From NCBI GenBank assembly GCA_963974485.1, contig CAXBBS010000006.1:62001-126000 (forward strand): DNA of 64,000 nucleotides, read 5' to 3'. This DNA is from JAALKW01 sp963974485. GTDB taxonomy: Bacteria; Pseudomonadota; Gammaproteobacteria; Legionellales; Legionellaceae. The position numbers and the translations under genes are program-made. This document shows, in pieces, positions 61,601-64,000 of the stretch. Each line of letters opens with the position of its first letter. Within the stretch, counting starts at the first letter, position 1. Below the pieces are notes generated by a model, which was given only the letters and a program-made list of their open reading frames with translations, was not told where the DNA came from and did not search any database.

Positions 61601-62662
61601 TTACATCTCATTTTGCGCTTTATGGCGCAGTACATGGTCCATCAAAACCAAGGCCATCATGGCGCGAGCGACAGGAACCGCTCGCATGCCGACGCATGGG
61701 TCGTGCCGGCCTTTGGTTACGACTTCAATTTCTTCATCCTGAGTATTCAAACTTCGTCCGGGTATCACAATGCTCGAGGTTGGCTTCAACGCCAAGCTTA
61801 ATTTTAGATTTTGCCCCGTGCTAATACCCCCTAAAATACCACCTGCGTGGTTACTTAAAAAGCCTTGTGCATTCATTTCATCTCGATGCTCATGGCCTTT
61901 TTGTATCACTGCATCAAAACCAGCGCCAATTTCAACGCCTTTGACCGCATTAATCGACATCATGGCATGTGCAAGCGTTGCATCCAGTTTATCAAACACC
62001 GGATCGCCAAGACCGATGGGCATACCGCGCGCCATCACGCCCACACGCGCTCCTACCGAACTCCCCTCGCGACGTAACGCATCAATGCACGCTTCAAGTG
62101 CGGGTACTTGTTTGATATTAGGACAAAAAAACGGATTATGCTCAATCTCAGCTTCTGATTCAAAATCAAGCTTGATATCTCCCATTTGTTCTAAATAAGC
62201 AATAAGTTCAATGCCGTAATGCTCGTGTAAGTACAACTCAGCAATAGCACCTGCGGCCACACGTGCAGCCGTTTCACGTGCAGAAGAACGCCCGCCCCCT
62301 CGAGGGTCACGATGCCCATATTTATGATGATAAGTAAAATCGGCATGCCCTGGCCGAAACACATCATGCAACGCATCATAATCAGCCGACCGCTGATGAA
62401 TATTCTCAATCAAAAGCAAAATAGGTGTGCCCGTCGTCAAGCCTTGATACACACCCGACATGATTTTTATCTTATCCGGCTCGCGCCGTTGACTTGTGTA
62501 GCGTGAACTACCTGGCCTTCGTTTATCTAAGAACGGTTGAATTAACGCTTCATCCAGCTTCATGCGTGGCGGACAACCGTCCACCACACAACCGACCACA
62601 GGCCCATGGCTCTCACCAAATGACGTGACCGTAAATAAGGTACCGAACGTATTACCACTCAT
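61601..62662 (-). CDS. aroC: Chorismate synthase
   Basis: 353 residues. MSGNTFGTLFTVTSFGESHGPVVG, the FMN-site GRSSARETAARVAAG, and the C-terminal GRHDPCVGMRAVPVARAM are diagnostic. It makes chorismate from EPSP. It overlaps prmB by 4 nt. Confidence 0.97.
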   Translation of the reverse strand: MSGNTFGTLFTVTSFGESHGPVVGCVVDGCPPRMKLDEALIQPFLDKRRPGSSRYTSQRREPDKIKIMSGVYQGLTTGTPILLLIENIHQRSADYDALHDVFRPGHADFTYHHKYGHRDPRGGGRSSARETAARVAAGAIAELYLHEHYGIELIAYLEQMGDIKLDFESEAEIEHNPFFCPNIKQVPALEACIDALRREGSSVGARVGVMARGMPIGLGDPVFDKLDATLAHAMMSINAVKGVEIGAGFDAVIQKGHEHRDEMNAQGFLSNHAGGILGGISTGQNLKLSLALKPTSSIVIPGRSLNTQDEEIEVVTKGRHDPCVGMRAVPVARAMMALVLMDHVLRHKAQNEM

Positions 62663-63570
62663 GCGGTAAAATACGCCTTCATTTGCTCAGCTGTCAGTAA
62701 AAATACACCCGAACCACCCTCTTCAAACTCAAGCCAGGTAAACGGTACATGGGGGTATGCCTCAATCAAAGCTTCGTCGCTGTTACCCACTTCCATCACC
62801 AACACACCATGGTCACTTAAATACGGCGCGGCTGAAAAAAGCATTTTCTCGACAATGGCCAAACCATTGTTGGGCGCCTCAAGTGCGAGTTCTGGTTCAT
62901 GACGATATTCTTCTGGCAATGTTTGCATTTCATCTCGCCCAACATACGGTGGGTTACTCACGATTAAATCGTATTTTGCAAACGGTACGGCATCAAAACA
63001 ATCGGATTGAATGAGATTAAGCTGCTCGTGCAACTCATGATGTGTACGATTAATCTCAGCCACTTCCAGTGCTGCTTCCGAAACATCGACCGCGTCGACC
63101 ATCGCATCGGGAAACGCATAACAACACGCAATTGCAATGCAACCACTACCCGTACCTAAATCTAAAATACGGGTCACGTGCTCAGCATCCAGCCAAGGCG
63201 AAAACTGTGTTGCAAGCCCTTCCGCAAACGGTGAGCGAGGAATCAACACGCGTTCATCCACATAAAAAGGCAAATCAAAAAAATACGCCTCTTGCGTTAA
63301 GTACGGGACGGGAACATGCTCCACAATGCGTCGTCTTAGCTGTTCAGCAAGATATTTTTTTTCATCCCGCGTTAAACGTGCTTGCAATAACAAAGGATCG
63401 ACATCATACGGTAAATTTAAACTACCGAGCACCAGAGAAAAAATATCATCCCGAGCATTGTCTGTACCGTGCCCGTAATACAACGACGCTTGATTAGCAC
63501 ATGACAAACCAAATCGTATAAAATCAAGGGCCGTTTCAAACGAAGCCGTTTGTTTAAGATAGGATTTCAC
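62659..63570 (-). CDS. prmB: Ribosomal protein L3 N5-glutamine methyltransferase
   Basis: 303 residues from a GTG at 63570, with GGGAG spaced 6 nt. The frame is open to 63660, but that would overlap the divergent gene, and E. coli PrmB is 310 long. SAM motif ILDLGTGSGCIAIA, and the NPPY catalytic motif in LIVSNPPYVGRDEM. It methylates Gln in ribosomal L3. The order prmB-aroC is also seen in E. coli. Confidence 0.92.
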   Translation of the reverse strand: MKSYLKQTASFETALDFIRFGLSCANQASLYYGHGTDNARDDIFSLVLGSLNLPYDVDPLLLQARLTRDEKKYLAEQLRRRIVEHVPVPYLTQEAYFFDLPFYVDERVLIPRSPFAEGLATQFSPWLDAEHVTRILDLGTGSGCIAIACCYAFPDAMVDAVDVSEAALEVAEINRTHHELHEQLNLIQSDCFDAVPFAKYDLIVSNPPYVGRDEMQTLPEEYRHEPELALEAPNNGLAIVEKMLFSAAPYLSDHGVLVMEVGNSDEALIEAYPHVPFTWLEFEEGGSGVFLLTAEQMKAYFTA

Positions 63571-63627
63571 ACAGATACTCCCAAATGCTTTATTATACGC
63601 TAATAACCGCCTAAAGAGCAGACCCCT

Positions 63628-64000
63628 ATGTCCCCTTGCGACAAACATCTTTTTCGACAAGCTGTTAATGATGTGACCCCCCTACGTCCATCAAAAAAAC
63701 ACACGTCACGCCCCCCACATGTACCGCGGATACACAAGTCCAAACCTCATCATCAAGACAGCGATGAGGCCCGCACAACCCATACAACAAACCCGACTCA
63801 CGCACTAAGCCACCCATGGGATCCATCTAATATTCATGCAGAAACAAATTTAAGCTACGGCGAACACCAACTTCAGCGTCAACAATTTCGTGATTTAAAA
63901 CAAGGAAAAATACGGTGTGAAGCACAGCTGGATTTGCATGGGTTTCGGATTGAACCCGCAGCGGATGCGCTTGTGCAGTTTATTACGCATGCTCGTCGAC
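63628..64000 (+). CDS. Smr-domain protein (cut by window edge)
   Basis: At least 124 residues from the ATG at 63628. The N-terminal part is His/Pro/Ser-rich and unstructured. Near 90-120 comes the start of a Smr domain: a charged run to GKIRCEAQLDLHGFRIEPAA, with the LDLHGF motif. Small MutS-related domains are nucleases or RNA-binding factors; SmrB rescues collided ribosomes in E. coli and lies next to prmB there as well. The C-terminus is outside the window. Confidence 0.8.
   Translation, partial: MSPCDKHLFRQAVNDVTPLRPSKKHTSRPPHVPRIHKSKPHHQDSDEARTTHTTNPTHALSHPWDPSNIHAETNLSYGEHQLQRQQFRDLKQGKIRCEAQLDLHGFRIEPAADALVQFITHARR

Noticed and set aside
63571..63660. N-terminal extension of prmB to 63660
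   Set aside because: It would overlap the start of the divergent Smr gene; the GTG at 63570 has a good ribosome site and gives the family length.
1..64000. CRISPR arrays, insertion sequences, integrases, prophage or toxin-antitoxin pairs
   Set aside because: I looked for direct repeats with regular spacing, transposase or integrase motifs and paired small genes, and saw none.

Overview
The window is a gene-dense chromosomal segment of roughly 40% G+C by eye. It looks like a gammaproteobacterium of the order Legionellales (Legionella, Coxiella, Aquicella and relatives). The reasons are the gene families (gspL/gspM standing alone, an nfrAB pair, lepA-lepB-rnc, a standalone fis), two ankyrin-repeat proteins of which one resembles the Legionella effector AnkH, and an OmpA-type lipoprotein resembling IcmN/DotK. 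The assignment to an order is inference; no 16S rRNA is present. I saw no prophage, insertion sequence or CRISPR array.

Layout. 1-3.5 kb: a PQ-loop membrane protein, then a three-gene operon of a YheO/DauR-type regulator, a PLP aminotransferase and an ornithine-cyclodeaminase-family enzyme. 3.6-9.6 kb: tRNA-Ala and tRNA-Glu, dgt, a SPOR lipoprotein, a cold-shock protein, gspL-gspM, mltB. 9.7-13.4 kb: lepA-lepB-rnc, with the RNase P RNA gene (rnpB) pointing head-on into the end of rnc. 13.5-20.6 kb: accessory genes (TraB/ChaN-like protein, large ankyrin protein, esterase plus HIT-domain protein, OmpA-like lipoprotein) around fis and an iscA-type gene. 20.6-29.9 kb: a diguanylate cyclase, an aromatic amino acid permease, cyclophilin, a Dam methylase, three tandem MFS transporters followed by malic enzyme, and rpmE. 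30-40.5 kb: nfrB-nfrA, small exported proteins, two exonuclease III paralogues with wrbA and bamD, tRNA-Ser and an outer-membrane barrel. 40.6-46.5 kb: ribD-ribE-ribBA-ribH-pyrG-kdsA, all overlapping or nearly so. 46.5-56.4 kb: bepA, a second diguanylate cyclase, fdxA-tsaB-(Trm112-like)-kdsB, three tRNAs, rluC-HAD-pgsA and rne. 56.4-64 kb: a possible peptide-modification locus, then prmB-aroC-asd-hypothetical-ankH-like in one run, and a divergent Smr-domain gene cut by the window edge.

Most interesting locus. Between a Cys-rich exported protein (58124-58603) and an asparagine-synthetase-like enzyme without the N-terminal catalytic Cys (56402-57982) lies an uncharacterised 52-codon ORF (57951-58109). 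It has a good ribosome binding site and overlaps the start of the synthetase gene by 32 nt. Its product carries a Tyr-x-x-Pro-x-Leu motif and a Thr 15 residues after the Tyr, the spacing seen in lasso-peptide leaders. A Glu falls at core position 7 or 8, depending on where the leader is cut. No lasso B (leader-binding/protease) gene is visible nearby, so this would be an orphan precursor-cyclase pair or a related, undescribed peptide system.

Other themes. Two GGDEF proteins share the window with an NfrB whose C-terminus has two MshEN c-di-GMP-binding motifs. The AnkH-like gene appears to be co-transcribed with housekeeping biosynthesis genes. The riboflavin operon has no room for an FMN riboswitch.
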